64,000 bases of DNA from Glandiceps talaboti (taxonomy: Eukaryota; Hemichordata; Enteropneusta; Spengelidae): assembly GCF_964340395.1 (NCBI RefSeq), contig NC_135560.1, positions 6,739,598 through 6,803,597 of the forward strand. Reading direction: 5' to 3'. Every line of letters begins with the position of its first letter. Position 1 is the stretch's first letter. The notes beneath the pieces were generated by a model. It had not been told where the DNA came from. It did no database searches and was given only the letters and a program-made list of their open reading frames with translations. A program made the position numbers and the translations under genes. This document shows positions 1 through 12,433 of this stretch, in pieces.

Positions 1-1100
1 CGTGCTGGAGAGATGTTCTGGCAATCATTCGAGTACAGTAGAACTTCCAATAAAACCTTCATGATATAGTAATTTCTGCACGTGAATTCATTTCATTTCG
101 CAGGTACAATAGGCGCCCTCTATCGCCGGTCAACTGAAATGTACATTGGTCCTCTGCAATGGGTCACTGTTTATGCTGTCAGATTTCCCGGCTCACATTT
201 ATTCTTTGTTAACAGATTTATGATATATTTGACCATAAAATAGAGACAAATATTTCAATAACTCAAATTCTATATTCATAATAGGAGAGACTATACATAT
301 ATTATTATCGAATGACACTATGGCAAATATAAAATATGAATGAGAACACATTAGTTTTTCGGCTCGTTTGTAGTTTGTTGGGAGGTCTCTCTTGATCACC
401 ATGAAAGGGCAAAATTCTGCCGATTATGTACAGTCAGCAGTCAATATTTTTAGAGAAAATAGTCTGCGCTGTGCAGAAAAAGGCTAAATATGTCGCCCTA
501 GGCTTATGATTATTATTAGCGTGTTAAAAAAGTTATGAGATGTGCAAGCCGGCGTTATCCCCGGTCGATGACCTTTTCGATCGAAATGCAATCGAAACGA
601 ATGCATGCATAACATATATAACATTCATATGAAGCATTAGTTTAGTTTGAGACTCCCAAAACTGTTTCTTAATCACATTTCCAACAGGCGAGAATACAAT
701 TTTCGCTATGCTGTCATTATTGAAAGCAGATATATCAATACATGTTATGTGGTTATGAAACCCCAGACTGTTATTTCTGGTATGTGATATAGTTAAGCAT
801 TAACATTACACTGCAGAAGATGTATGTTTTCACAACATGGTTCGCTACAGTAAAATCTATTGCATGTATTTCGTCTTATCCCTGATGATTCAACTCAAGC
901 CAACAGACGATGCATTAAAATGCCAACCATGGTTTACTCTGAAATGACTTTACGAGATGTTGTACGTAGAGTTATTCCTTTGCGAATCTCCGTCGATCGA
1001 ACATGAGAACATTATCACATACGTAGAAACGGTTAACGCATACTTCTTCTCACTCACTCACTCGCTTTTAAGTTAGTTTGTGTTTCCTTTGAAACTTCGA

Positions 1101-1103
<3 letters not shown>
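1..1103. other. AT-rich sequence, no gene seen
   Basis: No frame here is longer than expected by chance, and I see no paired splice signals, tRNA-like structure or recognisable repeat. Confidence 0.5.
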
Positions 1104-1162
<59 letters not shown>

Positions 1163-1207
1163 AATATAATGTGTGTGTGTATGTATGTGCGTGCGTGTGT
1201 GTCTGTG
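1104..1207. repeat. (AT)n then GT-rich microsatellite
   Basis: A pure AT dinucleotide run covers 1104-1160. After a short gap it is followed by a GT-rich tract with interspersed ATGT units to about 1207. Open frames across it encode only Tyr-Ile repeats and are artefacts. Confidence 0.95.
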
Positions 1208-1887
1208 TAAGTAAACTTTATGGCATATTGCAGTTGTTTGAGAAGTAACAAGGTTAAATTTATCCTCTCTTTTTGAAAATACATGTGGATGGTGCAGATC
1301 TTAATACTTGATTTGCTTCTTGGACTACGACTCCCATGGCGACTAAATATTATTATTATTTGATTAATATTTACATACATGTACATTGAAAAACGATATA
1401 AGTTACGTTAAAGGAAGGTTAAAGAAAAGACAGTTTTAGCTCTCTAAGTCTAAGCCAAAGCACAAGCTTGGTTGTTGTAAATCACTCTCGTTTGCAGACA
1501 ATTAATGGATAATGATCTCCCGCCGAGACAATCATTATCGATCACTTACAGACAAGTGTGTCGTATCTGTTCCTTACACCCGTGTCTACGTCAAACGTAC
1601 TGTCATTGCATCAACGCATGGACGTCTCGGTCGCGTGTCATATGTATACATGTCCATCAGCAAGTGAAAGGTCAGTGCTTCAGAGACGACTCACGCATAT
1701 TGACATGAGATGGTGTTTTTTTTTCTCTGAGAGAGAGAGAGGAAAACACGTGCACGTAGCTACTTCTACCATGAATCATTGAGCTATTTGAGGTAAACAC
1801 AAGGACATTCGGTCCACTCCAATCGAAGGTCAAAGTTCAGATGATTATTACTATATATATACATTTCGTTAAAAGTTAGAAGACAAT
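1208..1887. other. No gene called; GC-richer patch at 1500-1770
   Basis: The patch 1500-1770 is noticeably richer in G, C and CpG than its surroundings and has two overlapping plus-strand frames of 67 and 74 codons. Neither resembles a known domain and both run into a purine-rich GA tract, so I do not call a gene. An old exon or transposon piece is possible. Confidence 0.3.
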
Positions 1888-2265
1888 GTAGACGAAACTG
1901 GTTTGTTCAAAGGTAGGTAGGAAAATGCAAGTGTACTCGAACTCTGATCTGTTCAAAGGTAGGTAAAAAAAATATGGAGGAACTCTACTTTGTTGGAGGA
2001 TAGATTTGTAAAAGTGACAGTGCAGACGAATTCCAATTTGTTCAAATGTGGGTGGAAAAAAACGCTGGTGTAGACAAAAAATTTAGTTTGCAGAAAGGTA
2101 TGTAGAAAAACGCGTGTGTAGACAAACTCTTATTCGTCACTGAAGTAGGTGGTAAAACCCTGTACGCATCAGACGAAATAGTTTATGCATAGGTACTGCG
2201 TCGAAAATGCGATAATGTAGACACTTACTCTTATCTTTGAGTTCCTTCTTTCAAAGTACTATTAC
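1888..2265. repeat. Degenerate tandem array, about 48-bp unit
   Basis: A motif of the form GTAGACGAAACTCT followed by TTTGTTCAAAGGTAGGTA and an A-run recurs at about 1888, 1933, 1974, 2022, 2070, 2118, 2169 and 2217. Most spacings are 47-51 bp, two are 41-45. Units have diverged strongly by point changes and small indels, so the array is old. No frame is kept open through it. Confidence 0.75.
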
Positions 2266-3994
2266 CGTAACAAATACTCATGCTGCCTGTGAGTATGTCA
2301 TTATTTTGTGTGGTTTTGTCGTGAAATAATCACACCCAATACTCCACTATGATCGGTATTAGCCGACACCAAGTTCCATCATGCATGCATCATCCATCAT
2401 CCCTCTTATATTAATAATCTTATTTATTTAACGTCATTTCATTACCATTTCTGTGGTATCATATCTACTCTGTCTATTTATCCATATGGAAAAGTGAACG
2501 CGGAGTAATGTGAAAAAAACAACAACTGAAAGGTCAATATCACAGATAATTATTTGTATTTTCGTATACTCGCAAACTTGAACCCTCGTAGATGAATACT
2601 GAAGGTCAAAGTTTTATATTTTTAGTAATGTTATTTTTTTGGAAGCGATATCTGACACTCTGATATCATGATTACTCCGAACGTGACCACGGATAGGCAA
2701 GTCTATCCACATCCAGTACAGAATCAGAAACGCAAATCAAAAGTGTTATATTTAACTCTGTGTTCAATTATGAAGACATCTGTCTGGGTGTATTTTGGTT
2801 TGTTGTGGTAACACTCATGTTAGAAGAATGTGAACCGTCAAAGATATCTTTCTACGTATTTCTATTTTTGACTATAAGTCAGCTTCAATAGTGACGCTGA
2901 CACAAAGTCTAAAAACAGTTAGTGCAAAAGTATAACCAACGATGCTATCTGGAAAATGAGTCAGGAAGTGCATTTTGAATTCGATTTGTCAAACTATCGC
3001 CTCGAGTCAAAACATCTTTTCACTGTAACAGTAAGATTGGATTGGCCGTAGAATACTAGTGTCTTTGTGAAAAATGTGTTCTGTGGAGTTTCAATGTCTC
3101 TTGACTGCAGGTGTTTCATTGTCGTTTCGATGAGAGAACAGAATCTTACCTGATAAAGACAAAACGAGTGACCCACGTTCTGATTTTCAATTCTAGTTCA
3201 CCCTTCGCATTTCATTTTTTTACTTTATATCGGAAATCTCACAGCTTCAATTGATATTCCAACCGCTTTCCGGTGAAATGAATTAGCTTGCTTGCAGAGA
3301 CGATACACAAAATCGATGCCTTTAGTTATTTTCGTTCAGAATCGAGACTAATGACCAAAGATTCTGTCGCAATTTACAGTTCAAATGAAACCGTGGTATC
3401 CTAGCGAGAGACAGTCGGATGACCCCCGAGCATTTTCAGAATGATTCTCATCTAGGAATACTAAAGTCTAGTAAATAAATAAATGGAAGGGTGATTTCAT
3501 TTGAACAGAAGCTCAGACCACTATTGAAAAGTCTAAGAACAAGGTCATATCATAAGAAATCTGTCGTCAAAAATGTGTACTTTAAAAATAGGATTTGATA
3601 AATATATCAAGGTGTTTTTTTCAATATCATGTTTTTCTTTCTCTAAGTGTTAGGTACTTGTTTATCAGTGTGACACACAGGGTACGTATATATATACTCC
3701 TTTGGCATTTCATTTTCTTGTGAGATCAATTCATTGTGTTCTTAACTTCCCGTCGAGATTCTCCACGAGAAGCCAATACCATACTATACCATCCAGAAAG
3801 TTCGAGTATATATCCACATGTCATCACGTTTATAAAGAAAACATCGAAGGTTATATGGAGGGATAGAGAAATGTGCCAAGAGCATTTACACAGAAGAGAG
3901 AATGTCTTCACGTCAGCATTTCAGTCTAGAAGGCCGCCGTCGAAGGACGTGATCTTTTTCTATATGTATTGTTTTTGACAGTTAACTATGTATG
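2266..3994. other. No gene seen
   Basis: AT-rich sequence. The longest frames (60-80 codons near 3000-3180 and 3726-3978, the latter overlapping on opposite strands) have no recognisable domain and no supporting splice context. Confidence 0.45.
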
Positions 3995-4700
3995 GCTATC
4001 GTAGTGAGGTAATCAACGTCTCCTATAATTACCATTCTTTTAACTGACGAAACCTTATCCGTGACATCTAGTGGCCATCTATATATCATATTAAACGTCC
4101 CATTCTATTTGTCTAAATTGTAGTATATGATTGGCCGTTAGATGTCATGGTCAAAACAACACTACAACCGCAAAAGCTTGTAAGCAGAGCTTTATCATAT
4201 AACGTAGTGAGGAAATCAAAGTCTTATATGAGTATCCTTATTTGTGATGAAAATTTAATCCGTGACATGTAATGGCCAATGTTTATGTCACTTTAAGTTC
4301 AGACTAGGATTAAAACTAATTGTGAAAAACAGTTGTATGTCAGAGGTGTAGAAAAAGTTGGGTCTTGAACAAAAGAAAAAATCCCATGTAATCTTTATGG
4401 CTCCACTGATAAGATAACACTAACGTAAGAACCCAGGAATGAATCGCCAACTTTTATTTCGCCAAATTATAGTATATTGATTAGCTGTTGTGTATCACTG
4501 AAAAATAGAGTACCAATGCCTGGCTTTTAAACGCTGACTTCATTTGTTAAAATTATTGTATAATGATTGGCCGTTGATTGTCATGGAAAAAAAACAGTAC
4601 GACGACCGCAAATTTGTGAGAAGAGACTCGTCAGATATTTTCTACTGTAATTATATTTAAGAGGGTCTTGGTAAAGCGATATTGTAAGAATCCAGGGCTA
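3995..4700. repeat. Diverged duplication region with 200-440 bp blocks
   Basis: A block starting CGTAGTGAGG and ending with a CCGTGACATNTARTGGCC motif occurs at about 3999-4080 and again at about 4203-4281. A second block containing TATGATTGGCCGTTAGATGT and a downstream ACAACCGCAAA motif at about 4112-4190 recurs at about 4550-4625, with a weaker partial copy near 4465-4500. The blocks are interleaved, suggesting old local duplications of a composite unit. No coding potential is seen. Confidence 0.6.
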
Positions 4701-4916
4701 TGACGTAGTGTTTATAATATTTTATATCTCGTTTCGTTTCATCTGAATTGAATCAGATGCATTTCCATTAAACCTGTAAGGAAAACTAATCGCAACAGTA
4801 CATTGACATTCTTGCCACAAGCTGTGCCAAGTTACCAGTAGACGCCACTGCAGCTAAAAGTAAAACAAACAAACATTTTTGCTATTTTGTGGTATGAACT
4901 TTGTTTATCTTAATAC

Positions 4917-5165
4917 TTGGTAGATAGTTACAACTCAAAAACTAAATATAAGATTTTATGAATTTGCTAATCTTACTGGGTATATAGCTAAAACTCAAAA
5001 ACCCTTTTTAAAAAAAAATGAATTTGTTAATTTCATAGAATAGTAAAACTTAAAGATTACGTTTATGTGACTTTGCTAGCAGTTTTAAGTGTAGATAGCT
5101 GCAAGTAATAAACCAAGTGGTCATTAATTTGCTGATTTTAGGTATAGATAGCTTAAACTAAAAAA
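4917..5165. repeat. Degenerate tandem array, about 50-60 bp unit
   Basis: The phrase GTATATAGCTAAAACTCAAA, followed by an A/T run and GAATTTGCTAATTTTA, recurs in diverged form near 4918, 4978, 5035, 5091 and 5140. Spacing is about 50-60 bp. The units are AT-rich and non-coding. Confidence 0.6.
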
Positions 5166-5449
5166 AAATTGAAATGAAGTTATTTATCTTAATTATAGAT
5201 AACAAAAATCCTTACATAAAACTGCGACGTGACTGCAAATAGTGTATCTTGGATATTTATGTGGATGCATTCCTGCAACGACTCTTGGCATATAGTGTTG
5301 ATGTCACCATTAATAGGACGTTTCATCTACATTTTAGGATATACGGCGTCAGATCACGCTAACGTCTCTGTATAAATCAAACCTTCACAAGCTGTAAAGA
5401 TGGTATAGTATTTTCGATCATACACCCAATAGTATATTCACTGACCATT
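5166..5449. other. No gene seen
   Basis: AT-rich unique-looking sequence without a recognisable feature. Confidence 0.4.
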
Positions 5450-5650
5450 GTTAAAATGCCAATAATCAGACATGATTGCACATGTCAATTAGCGGTCTAT
5501 TTTATCTATAAGTAGTATAGTAATAAGTTGAAATTGTGGTCCAAGGAGGGGCGCTGATTTTCGGATCCGGACCCAAAAATCAATTTGATTAGATACATAG
5601 TACCATACTATGTGTACTGCTACACAATATCTTTACCCTCAGGTGATTCA
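5450..5650 (+). repeat. Dispersed repeat B, copy 1
   Basis: This stretch matches the reverse complement of about 44900-45110. Shared landmarks in the same order are TTGAAA..GTG, GGG.GCTGAT, CGG.CC, an A-run with AATTTGAT, and GTGTACTGCTACACAAT. The copies are diverged but collinear over about 200 bp, so this is an old interspersed repeat of unknown class. It also contains a small GC-rich core around 5540-5570. Confidence 0.6.
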
Positions 5651-7521
5651 ATACTGTTCAGAGTGTATTATAAGTAAGTCATCATGTCAAACAAAACAGT
5701 TGTAAAAAACCCGTTCCAGTTGCAGTTAAACTGTTTATAGATTAGCTTTGTCATAAAATCGTTTATGTACCATATTGAATACTCAGTTTGAGTTCTGCCA
5801 TTAACAAACACTAGTAATCCTTGATGTACGCATCAAAGAAAGAAAGAAATTACAAGAGTTGTTTTATATGCAGCAAAAGTCACCTCACCCCCAGTCGTAT
5901 ATAAACTCAGCTTGTGCCCTTTTGAAACTCTAGAGATTGACTCGGATCACATGATGACATAGACTTCGTTAAGATTCCACATCACTGTAGGTAATTAGTT
6001 TTTGTAATAGTGATTATCGCACCGGCGTACCGCTATCAGTAGAATAGATCACTTCATTACATAGCTATGTGTTTGTTGTTCAATATGTAATGAACACAAC
6101 CATCTAGTAATTAGTTTTAATTGGTTTTCATTATTCACTTATCCTGACGATACAGTTTTGAAATAACCATCTTATCTGTACTTTGGCATTCAGATAGACT
6201 GCTATAATTGAGTGTATCTAATTTATCTAATGGGCTTGTGAATTCTGAAAATCGAACACAGTAAGTAGTTTGTCGTGAGTACTCGTACCCGTGGGTTATG
6301 TTCACTTAACTTTTTACAATGTATTATGATAGAGGAATTAGTATTCTTGATGGTATGGTGACATGATGATGCGTGCATTAGGAGAGCGTTCGTCACGATC
6401 ACTGAGTGATATTTGGAACGAAAAACAATTACGTGCGCCAACCCACGTATTTGTGACAGAGTGTATAATTTATGAAGTATAGATTTTATCAATCAAAGAC
6501 ATTCGAAATTCCACGAACTACAATATACATAGTTCACTTGTTTCACTATTTTCGTTATTTCAGCGCAGAGACTTTTCGTCGTCAAATATCACAGAATATC
6601 AAAACACACATGGTTTCGGTTTTCAGTGACAGTGACCACTACAGTCTGTGGGTTAGAACAATTTTTTCACCAGAACCGATGAAGACAAATACATTAGCAT
6701 TTTTTGACGTTATTTACACTTTTCACAGAAGTTGTATTTCACCATATGAGACATGGAATAATAAGAGAGGGGAGGGGAATTCTCTCGACATATTTCATAG
6801 AGGGCGCCATTCATAATCTAACAACTGATTATAGTTACCTTATGTTGCAAAAATGTCGTTTATAAATACAACCTAAGAATAAAAACATGTCATCATAAAT
6901 ACGGTTACATTTTTACAGAGCGTGAGAAAGCTCAGATTCCTGAAAAACACGTTGTTTCAACCTCCGTCACCAGACACACCCAAAAAGGTAATCTGGTGAC
7001 GTCACCATTTTTCACAATGTTACTAATATTAGATTAATATGTTTAAAAGAGAAAAAAAATTTTTTACGTATATTTAGCGTGTGAAATTAAAAATTGTCAC
7101 GTCATCTCCCAGAACCGTCAGGAAATATTACCATTTTAATAAGCTTATAATAAACTTCAATCATTAAATACAATAATTGTTTTTTATTATTAGAAGAAAA
7201 TAACATTGACTGTTTTATAATTAAAATTGCCATATCCGCTTTAGAATTACAAAATTAAATAATTGTGTATATTTCAATGACTGAATATCAATGGAGCTAA
7301 TTAAAACGATTCGATGTAGTTTTCATCATGTAACATTTCACCACAGTTTGTTCATTACATCCCTTTGTTGTAAAACCGCCACCTGCTTTGCTAAGTTTGT
7401 CAGCTGGGATGTCATATTCGCTTTTTTTTACTGTTGTAAAAGGTAACGGTTAACATTAATATTAATTGTTGCCCTGGTTCTTTCATTCATTTTCCCGCCT
7501 TTGTAGTGGAATTTAACAGCG
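5651..7521. other. No gene seen
   Basis: About 1.9 kb of AT-rich sequence. Two opposite-strand frames at 6223-6492 (89 codons, -) and 6472-6816 (114 codons, +) are the longest non-repeat frames here. Neither shows a domain, splice sites or a plausible start context, and such lengths are expected occasionally by chance. Confidence 0.45.
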
Positions 7522-7694
7522 GTATCATATCATATCATATCATATCATATCATATCATATCATATCATATCATATCATATCATATCATATCATATCATAT
7601 CATATCATATCATATCATATCATACCATACCATACCATACCATACCATACCATATCATATCACATCACATCATATCACATCATATCATATCATA
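7522..7694. repeat. (CATAT)n pentanucleotide microsatellite
   Basis: About 34 pentanucleotide units: a homogeneous CATAT block, then a block of CATAC units (about 7621-7653), then mixed CATAT and CACAT units. The ordered variants look like a microsatellite that mutated and then re-expanded locally. Confidence 0.95.
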
Positions 7695-9170
7695 ATAACA
7701 GCTGGGTAAGGCTAAGAGCCTATAAGCTGGTCCGCAAAACAAATGGAATTAAATAGTGTCAATCCATGTATTGAGAAGTCAATGTTCGTAGAAAATTTCC
7801 AGAGAGAGTCCAGATTGTTCTTAAAACAGTTAAGTGAATTTGATGTGACAAGCAAACCTTTCCATTTGTTGATGACTTAACTCTGTTTGCGAAGAAGTGA
7901 GCACGCGTGTTAACACTATACTCATCGCAGACTGTACAATTTTGATGCTGAGTAATTTTACGGCTCTAAACTAAATATGTAGACCGAATATTTATTACAT
8001 AACCATGACAACTTTTACAAGCGAGTCACATGTTCTATGTCAGTGTACATGGTTAATTTTTATTACATAGCGCTTTCCCAAAGCATTTTACGATCATATT
8101 TTAATCCTAGTACAGACACAGAGCGACACAACGGCCCTTATACAACTCTCTAGGGAGCATACGTTGAATTCGCTGCAAGCTCCGTGACTACATAAGGTTT
8201 TATGCAACAATTTACTCTAAGACTAAAAGAGAACTCATCAAAAGATGCGTCAGTCAGAGGCGACAAAACAAAGAGTCCAGGCGAAACCACGCCAACTTAT
8301 ATCTATCGACTCGCGTTGACGCAACCCTCCCCCGATGTCTTCTGTTTTAGAGTAAATTGTTGCACAAAACCTCAGATGCTAAGCTTTTATGAAAAGGATT
8401 CTGTTTCAACCACCCAAATGCTGCGTGTGTCTCTCGAACAAGGAGCGTGTGTGTGTGTCTCAAACACCCAAATGCTAAGTATTTAAGACAAAGAGTGTAG
8501 CAATACATGTAGGACCTTCAGGTAGTCTCCAAGTAATCTATGATTAGTATAACTTCAGGCCTAGAGACTGAGTTGTAACACTCACTCCTCAGTTATACAT
8601 GTTGTCTGTACACCAAATACTGTCATATACGATTACTTTACTATATTTCTGGTACATTACCTTCCAGTTTCATAATACCCAACACGTGATGATTACAGGG
8701 GTCAAATGAACACTGTTCCGTGTAAATCACCAGTAAACCATTCAGTCCTTATCTCACGTGAATTGCCACCAAAGAAAATCAAGACGTATGGGTCAGATAT
8801 AGGGGAAATAATATACTGTCAATTGTTAGATATGATACAGCAATTAAATAGCATTCTCATCTTAACGTAAAATAGATTATAAAGCTGATCAAACTAAGTT
8901 TGTAGATACTAGATAATGTGTGTGTTCCATTTCATCTGGTGTTGAACGCCTTGTCATTCGTATTAACTCTCTTCCAGATGAAATGTACACAGTGCAGTGT
9001 TCACGTTAACCTCAAGTAATTACAGTGAAGTGGAACGTCCGAACAGCTGTACGTACACGACTCTTTGCAAAGTTGTGACAACGTTGTATAAGTCATGGTC
9101 TTGTTGTTATCAAATACCCTCACCAGTCTCATATTGTATTCAGCTTACAATATGTATATACTTGATGAAT
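7695..9170. other. No gene called; short repeats at 8365-8480
   Basis: A 94-codon plus frame at 8202-8486 contains three copies of a CCCAAATGCTAAG-like motif (about 8367, 8412 and 8464) separated by about 45-52 bp, with a GT run between the last two. This looks like a small degenerate tandem repeat rather than a protein gene. Nothing else is recognised. Confidence 0.45.
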
Positions 9171-9511
<341 letters not shown>

Positions 9512-9549
9512 TAGACTGCAAAATTAACAGGAGTCCAGAATCAATCGAC

Positions 9550-9775
9550 CAACAACCAGCCAGCCAGCCATTACGTCAGTCAGTCAGTCAGTCAGTCATT
9601 CAATAAGCCATCCAGTGGGCTAGCGAGCCAGTCAGTCAGTCAGTCAGTCAGTCAGTCAGTCAGTCGGTCAGTTAGTCAGTCAGTCAGTCAGCCAACCAGT
9701 GGGCTACCGAGCCAGTCAGTCAGTCCGTCCGTCCGTCTATTAGCCGATCTATCAATCGATCGATGGATGGATGAA
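9550..9775. repeat. (CAGT)n / (CAGC)n microsatellite cluster
   Basis: CAGT tetranucleotide runs are interrupted by CAGC, CCGT and short unique linkers. A 20-30 bp segment containing GTGGGCTA.CGAGCCAGTCAG occurs twice (about 9616 and 9700), so the cluster also contains a larger internal duplication. It closes with short CGAT and GGAT runs. Confidence 0.9.
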
Positions 9776-10563
9776 TGATCGACAAGAATCTGTCAACAAA
9801 CTGACCAGTTAATAAATCAAAATTAATATTTTGAAATATTCGAAATTATAACACTCTCCCATACACTAATATGTTCAGAGGAACGCAAACAATACAATCT
9901 GCTAGCACTTTAAAAAAAAACACAAGAAGAAAATGAATAACGGAATGACATAAATATGTGTCAAGCAACTGCAATGACTCAGAGTAAAATCATTGTAAAG
10001 GTAATATATTGATCTCAAATCTCGTATGTATTTTGATAAAATCCAACGCATGTCATAACAATCCTACACATCAAAAGAATGTCTCGTAGCAAGGTCTTAA
10101 TTATCCAGTCTACAACAAGTTGATTACATCATTGACCTTAGAGGTCAAACAAACTGAAGACGTAAGGTCGTTACTGTCAGGTCCTTGACTATCTAAACAG
10201 TCCTCGGCCTTTGAATAATTAAAACCAACAGCTGAACGACGTAAGTGAATACAAACATTTTAATGGAAGTAGACAGCCGTAAGGACGGTCAGATCTAGTG
10301 TAGAATTTAAAGAAATCTACCGTTTTAATCATCAGTCCATATCCGAGTCAGTTCATTATCTCCAGGGCATTGATCTCTTAAGAGCCTAACTTGTTGAATA
10401 ATCTAAAGCGCTGGCAGCTGTTAAGACTTAAAGTCATAACCCTGGTGCTGAAAGGTTTATTCATGTCAAGAGAATATCAATGACATACAAACCATACTCG
10501 TTTTTGAGATGTTTTATTCTTATACTAGTATTATTAGCAGAAATACTGGTTATCATCGCTTAA
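9776..10563. other. No gene seen
   Basis: AT-rich sequence without convincing ORFs or repeats. Confidence 0.45.
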
Positions 10564-11110
10564 AGACCCATGATTTAATCCCACGTTCTCGCATCAGTGC
10601 CCTCTTAGGGTTTTCGGTGGCTGAGTGGTTGCTTGCCTCTTACTACTGCGGTCGGGGTTAGAACCCATTCAGGGTTTGATTAAACTTACCACGCTGTAAA
10701 TAAGAAGAGTGTCGCTCAGTTTGATTCTACCGAACAACGCAGGTTTTCCCCGGGTACTCTGGTTTCCTCCTGCACTAACACTGAACCTTCCTTCTGTTAT
10801 TGGGCAATGCCTGATGGATGGTATATAAATAAAAAACAAATGAAATAAAGACATTACCATATAAACAGGATCTTTCTTTATTCAGGACCAACTTTTTCTG
10901 AAGCTCTGCTAGGGAACTGTATTTCACACCTCAATAAATATTAATGCTATTCCGAACTGGATCTTTAGTGGCCCGTGATTCAATCCCAGCTTCTCGTGCT
11001 ATCTTATCGATGAAGACATGCGGATTGAATAGGTATAGGACCATTCTATATTCTGGCCAAACTTCTTCTATACGTCTGCCACACAACTGTTTTTCACATC
11101 CTAAATTTTA
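10564..11110. repeat. Two-unit tandem duplication interrupted by a SINE
   Basis: The segment around 10564-10605 (motif CCCATGATTTAATCCCA, then TTCTCGC) is repeated at about 10969-11010. The segment 10876-10930 (TTCAGGACCAACTT through TTTCACACC) is repeated at 11048-11101. The second pair is about 172 bp apart. The first pair is about 405 bp apart, which becomes about 158 bp once the intervening SINE is subtracted. The simplest reading is a tandem pair of about 160-170 bp units into which the SINE later inserted. Confidence 0.6.
10609..10855 (+). mobile_element. tRNA-derived SINE
   Basis: The 5' part resembles a tRNA gene with an internal RNA polymerase III promoter: A box TGGCTGAGTGG at 10618-10628 and a B-box-like GGTTAGAACCC at 10656-10666. 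The body at about 10740-10775 carries a CCCGGGTACTCTGGTTTCCTCC segment of a kind seen in SINE central domains. The tail at about 10815-10855 is A-rich with ATAAATAAAA and AAATGAAATAAAG units. SINEs are non-autonomous and rely on a partner LINE's reverse transcriptase. A functional tRNA is unlikely because the acceptor and anticodon arms do not fold cleanly. It lies inside an older tandem repeat. Confidence 0.7.
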
Positions 11111-12020
11111 ACCCTGCTCCAAGCAGGGCCATTATTAGTGAACAGCCGCTTCAGTTTTCGCACGTGCTATGACTTCGTAAACTAGTAGTACCGAATTCTG
11201 ATATTTTAATTCATCTTCTACATTACCGATAGATTTAAATTCAAATTAACAGTTACATGGTTTTTTTTTAGACATGGATAGAAATTACCATAATTATATA
11301 ATATAGGAAATCCTACTAATTTGAACAAAACATTATTTTTTGCTTTCGAAAATATTTCCACGTCGTTGTAAGGTTTTCTGTGTTAAAGTTCGAGCAATAA
11401 ATGAAGGTACGATTATATACAGATGTCGAGAGCGGACACCATTCTGATATAAACCGCTGTTAGGTAAATCAACGATTTATTCAACCTGATCAAGAAACTG
11501 ACGTTAAATTACATACTATGTTATATATAGATAGTCTATGCAAGCACCCATTGGTCTTCACGACGACACACATTAATCACTCGATTTTTTATTGCAAAGC
11601 TTGGTGACTCAAAAATGTGGCAAGTATAAGCCTGACGCGTGGTGTATTTCCGGACATGGGTCGGTCAACATATATTTATCACGCTGATATATGATAAGAG
11701 TATTTGTTATGAGTTTTATAAGCTTAGCTAAAAGCGTGAAATACAAAAATGTGATCTTATCGTTTTTATGACTTAATGTGGTCCAAAACCACGACAAGAA
11801 GCAGGAAGAAAAAATAACGACTAAGTGATGTTTTTATAATCATAAAGATAATTCAACATAATGTATCGTCCTTTAACAAAATCACCCCGTGATTCCAACC
11901 CATCAATCAATCAATCAATTGATCAACCAAATAGAGAACATGTACATTAATTGTTATTCAGTGAATTCCACATTTCATATTTATCGATTAATAAAAATAG
12001 CTACATCATGCTTGTGATAA

Positions 12021-12022
<2 letters not shown>
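11111..12022. other. No gene seen; short (ATCA)n at about 11903
   Basis: AT-rich sequence. The only landmark is a five-unit ATCA microsatellite around 11903-11925. Confidence 0.45.
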
Positions 12023-12053
<31 letters not shown>

Positions 12054-12433
12054 TGTATGTATGTATGTATGTATGTATGTATGTATGTATGTATGTATGT
12101 ATGTATGTATGTATGTATGTATGTATGTATGTATGTATGTATGTGTGTGTATGTGTGTATGTATGTATGTATGTATGTGTGTATGTGTGTGTGTATGTAT
12201 GTATGTATGTATGTATGTATGCATGTATGTATGTATGTATGTATGTGTGTATGTATGTATGTGTGTGTATGTATGTATGTATGTATGTATGTATGTATGT
12301 ATGTATGTATGTATGTGTGTGTGTATGTGTGTGTGTATGTATGTACAATGTATGTATGTATGTATGTATGTATGTATGTATGTATGTATGTATGTATGTA
12401 TGTATGTATGCATGTATGCATGTATGTATGTAG
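12023..12433. repeat. (ATGT)n microsatellite, about 410 bp
   Basis: A tetranucleotide ATGT/GTAT run with scattered GTGT interruptions. Six long frames on both strands are translations of this repeat (Met-Tyr-Val-Cys or Ile-His-Thr-Tyr) and are not genes. Confidence 0.98.

Noticed and set aside
1505-1782. Overlapping 67- and 74-codon frames in a GC-richer patch
   Set aside because: No domain, and the second runs into a GA-rich low-complexity tract.
6472-6816. 114-codon plus frame
   Set aside because: No domain, no splice context, and a length expected occasionally by chance in DNA this AT-rich.
10618-10690. Functional tRNA gene
   Set aside because: A and B boxes are present, but the B box is imperfect, the arms do not fold cleanly, and a SINE body and A-rich tail follow.
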